A stretch of 64,000 bases of DNA from Citrus sinensis (lineage: Eukaryota > Streptophyta > Magnoliopsida > Sapindales > Rutaceae): contig NC_068556.1 of the NCBI RefSeq assembly GCF_022201045.2, positions 22,115,501 through 22,179,500 on the forward strand, in the 5' to 3' direction. The position numbers and the translations under genes were made by a program. The notes below the pieces were generated by a model. That model saw nothing but the letters and a program-made list of their open reading frames with translations, did not search any database and was not told the origin of the DNA. Of the stretch, positions 61,490 to 64,000 are shown piece by piece (the stretch's first letter is position 1; the number at the start of each line of letters is the position of its first letter).

Positions 61490-62707
61490 CAGAGATCCCC
61501 AACCTCCTTGAATTGCCTAGAAGAAGACGCAAACCAAATTCTCAAAATCCCGTTGCCTAGAAGACCATTGGAAGACCAGCTGGTGTGGACATACGACAAC
61601 CGGGGTCAATATAAAGTCAAGAGTGGTTATTATGTGGCATTTCATATGAAAGTAAAAGATATGCCACCTACCTTTAGTAATCAAACGGGGTGGTGGAAGT
61701 ATTTTTAGAAATTATTTCTCCCAACAAAGATCAAATTTTTTTTATTGGCGAGCTTTTTCCAACATTCTACCCAACAATTTAAATTTACATAACAGAAAGC
61801 TTCTAGTTGCTCCTATATGCCCTTGTTGTGGTTTTGATTATGACGATACATATCATGCCTTTGTGGGGTGTAAACAAGTGAAAAAAGTTTGGAAGTTGAC
61901 AAGGTTCTATTATAGCCTCAAGAGTACAATGCCAATGGAGTTTTCTAACATTTCCATTCATCTAGCATCACTTTTAATAAAAGATGAATTTGAAGAATGG
62001 GTGGTTTTTTGTTGGTCAATTTGGTTAGCGAGGAATTATCTAACCCATGGTAATGATGTTCGTGAGCTGCAAGACGTTGTCACTCGAGCTGAGAATCAGT
62101 GGCTTCACTTAGAGCAGGCACAACGCAAGGTCAAGTCGATAGGAACTCTAAGACAAATAACCCAAGGTAGGCTTGGCAAAGTCCACCCCAGGCATGGTAT
62201 AAAGTGAACGTTAATGCAGCTGTCAGTTCCAGGGCTAATCATGCTGGAATTGGAGTCCTAGTTCGCAATTCAGTAGGCGACGTTATGGCAGCCTCCATTT
62301 CTCAAGTACCTTTTCTGGGAGATGTAGAATTTGTGGAAGCCCTTGTTGTACATAAAGGAGTTAGGCTAACGAGCGACATTAGGTTGACTCCGACCATAAT
62401 CGAATCTGATTCTCTTAATGTTGTTAATCTCATTGGAAACAAATTTGCAAGTAGGTGCGAAGTGGGGTGGGTAATCTCTGAAATACAAGAAGCTTTGACT
62501 TCTTCGCATAGCACTGTAAAATTACTCTTTGCTCCACAAACTTGCAATGAGGCGGCGCATCATCTTGTGAAACTAGCTCTATGTCATCCTATAGAGCAAG
62601 TATGAATTGAGGAAGCTCCAAGTGAGATTTCCACTTATGTATCTAAGGATAAAAATATGTAGTTCTTCCAATCAATGAAATTCCAGTTTCCAAAAAAAAA
62701 AAAAAAA
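61490..62707 (+). mobile_element. 5'-truncated LINE with zf-RVT and RNase H domains
   Basis: The 3' end of a non-LTR retrotransposon. A zf-RVT region reads D-Q-L-V-W-T-Y-D-N-R-G-Q-Y-K-V-K-S-G-Y (61571-61630), with a C-P-C-C...H-A-F-V-G-C cluster (61819-61870). An RNase H domain of the RVT_3 type follows (62204-62605, with E-S-D-S-L-N-V-V). Frames change between these pieces, near 61708 and 62207. The element ends in a poly-A run (62690-62707). RT and endonuclease are missing by 5' truncation, usual for LINEs. Non-functional. Confidence 0.82.
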
Positions 62708-63587
62708 ACCTAGGCTGCAGAAGGTACACTTAAGATTTCTTGATAAGCATACCATAATCACATCTAAATTCTATTTAATATTACGAAAAAAAGGTTCTTT
62801 CTAAACACTTTTGCATCAAAAAAAAAAAAAAACCCTCCATGAATTGCTTGAATCACCCTCAAGACTTAGAGATTATATGTTAAGTGCTGAAAGTTTAAAA
62901 TTTTATTAATTTCAGTTTTTTTTTTAAATTCACTCTTTTTTTAATAATTTATATTTAATATTTTAATATTTACATCTAAATGTAAAGAGTAATTTTTTAT
63001 AAATTTTATTAGAATCGAAAGATATCTGAATAAAAAATAAAATTTATATCTAAATAATATCTCTATTATATATAATTATTTCGTAAACTATAAGATCTCA
63101 TCTCTTTATTCGTTTTAACATATAAGGACATAAATATTAAATAATTATATTTAAATTATTTTTATTTAACAAATACATAAGTAGTCACTTATATTCATTA
63201 TTAAAAAAAAGAAACATGTTATTTAAATAATTGTGTTTAAATTTATTGAGATTTCAACTAAATTTAGTTGTATTCAGATTTTAAAAATTAAAATTAAAAC
63301 GCTACCTTAAGCTTAGGGACCTACTACAAAAAATGGAAAAAAAACTATGTCTCAGTTTGAGAAATCTACAAAATATAGGAATCTGCATGTTATTACATGA
63401 TAATCTCTTCAAAAGAAAATAAAAAAGGTGCGACGCACAGAAAAGATATCGGTATCCAATGATGTCACAAAACGAAAACGGAAGAGAAGAGCAGAATCTC
63501 CTAAATTAACCGGATCTGCAAGTCTGCAACAAAACCCATAATCGTTTCTCTATTTGTGATCCCAACAGTACGCCCAATCTTCTCCTG
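62708..63587. other. Promoter-side spacer of guanylate kinase gene
   Basis: AT-rich. A second poly-A run at about 62818-62832 could mark another retroposed end. The last 150 bases become less AT-rich and should hold the leader of the downstream gene. Nothing else supported. Confidence 0.45.
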
Positions 63588-64000
63588 ATGTTTCGTCGAC
63601 TCTCCACTTCGTTTTCTCTCTACATCATCTCAAAACCCAAGTCCCCATTTGCCCTCCAAAGAAACCCCATTAAAAGTGAAAAACAATATCAAAGATTCCA
63701 TCACTCTCTGTCTTTAACTCCAACGTCGCTTGTTTTTTCATCAAACATCAGAATGAATCATACCCAGGCCGCCCCTGTTAACAAAATTGAGCTTTTACGG
63801 TCGCTTGAAGCTTCATTGGGTCATGCCTTTGATTCAAATCCGGTTTGTCCTCCTCCCAATCCTTTGATAATTGTAATTAGTGGTCCAAGTGGGGTTGGCA
63901 AAGATACTGTTATAAAGAAGCTGAGGGAATCTCGTGATTCTCTTCATTTTGTTGTCACTGCTACTAGCAGGCCAATGCGGCCTGGTGAAGTGAATGGGAA
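63588..64000 (+). CDS. Guanylate kinase, organellar type (5' part)
   Basis: The open frame starts at the ATG at 63588 and runs off the window edge, 137 codons so far. The kinase domain begins near residue 98 (N-P-L-I-I-V-I-S-G-P-S-G-V-G-K-D-T, a P-loop at about 63876-63914). It continues with V-T-A-T-S-R-P-M-R-P-G-E, the GMP-binding segment typical of guanylate kinases. Residues 1-60 are rich in Ser, Arg and Lys with few acidic residues, as expected of a plastid or mitochondrial transit peptide. An internal ATG at 63751 (M-N-H-T-Q) could give a cytosolic form. The enzyme converts GMP to GDP. The plant organellar form (rice VIRESCENT2 type) is needed for chloroplast development. The 3' end lies outside. 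Confidence 0.88.
   Translation, partial: MFRRLSTSFSLYIISKPKSPFALQRNPIKSEKQYQRFHHSLSLTPTSLVFSSNIRMNHTQAAPVNKIELLRSLEASLGHAFDSNPVCPPPNPLIIVISGPSGVGKDTVIKKLRESRDSLHFVVTATSRPMRPGEVNG

Noticed and set aside
1..64000. CRISPR arrays, bacterial operons or ribosome binding sites
   Set aside because: The window is clearly plant nuclear DNA; no such structures were seen.

Overview
This window is plant nuclear DNA from a eudicot. It is AT-rich, its genes carry spliceosomal introns, and the intergenic space is full of transposons. The protein-coding genes resemble Arabidopsis families closely. The two-ORF pararetrovirus and the repeat mix would suit a woody species such as Citrus, but that assignment is an inference and was not tested.

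Layout. (1) 1-4.9 kb: a foldback element of about 1.5 kb ends about 100 bp before an intact three-exon gene for a small EF-hand/zinc-finger protein. A second foldback lies inside that gene's first intron. (2) 4.9-15.6 kb: a tRNA-derived SINE, a mirror-image (ATT)n/(AAT)n microsatellite, and an endogenous caulimovirid of florendovirus type. The virus is present as a near-complete but decayed plus-strand copy (about 8.1 kb: movement protein, coat protein, protease, RT, RNase H, then a second ORF of unknown function) and a 2 kb partial copy in opposite orientation joined at its left end. (3) 15.6-18.2 kb: no gene seen. (4) 18.2-22.1 kb: the 5' half of a Ty3/gypsy (Tat-type) retrotransposon, cut inside RT.

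(5) 22.4-43.8 kb: four tandem, same-strand, apparently intact genes for dienelactone-hydrolase-family proteins (237-238 aa, seven exons each, all keeping the Cys-Asp-His triad). A second decayed Tat-type element (30.5-35.4 kb) sits between copies 2 and 3. Copies 2 and 3, with their flanks, are a recent segmental duplication about 10.4 kb apart. (6) 45.1-46.7 kb and 48.2-48.6 kb: two terminal-inverted-repeat elements with 9-11 bp target duplications, as in Mutator-like elements. (7) 50.5-55.0 kb: a TDY-class MAP kinase, orthologous to Arabidopsis MPK16. It has a GC-AG first intron, a four-codon upstream ORF ending one base before the start codon, and a tandem (NAGNAG) acceptor before the last exon. 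(8) 57.6-61.1 kb, minus strand: a MATH-BTB (BPM) Cullin-3 adaptor. (9) 61.5-62.7 kb: the 3' end of a LINE with an RNase H domain. (10) 63.6 kb to the edge: the first exon of an organellar guanylate kinase.

The genes do not form a pathway; this is an ordinary gene neighbourhood expanded by tandem duplication and mobile elements. The items most worth following are the DLH cluster and its duplication junction, the head-to-head viral copies with differently placed lesions, and the start-codon and splice-site features of the MPK16 gene. I did not find a clearly new biological system. All exon boundaries were read by eye from splice sites and reading frame.
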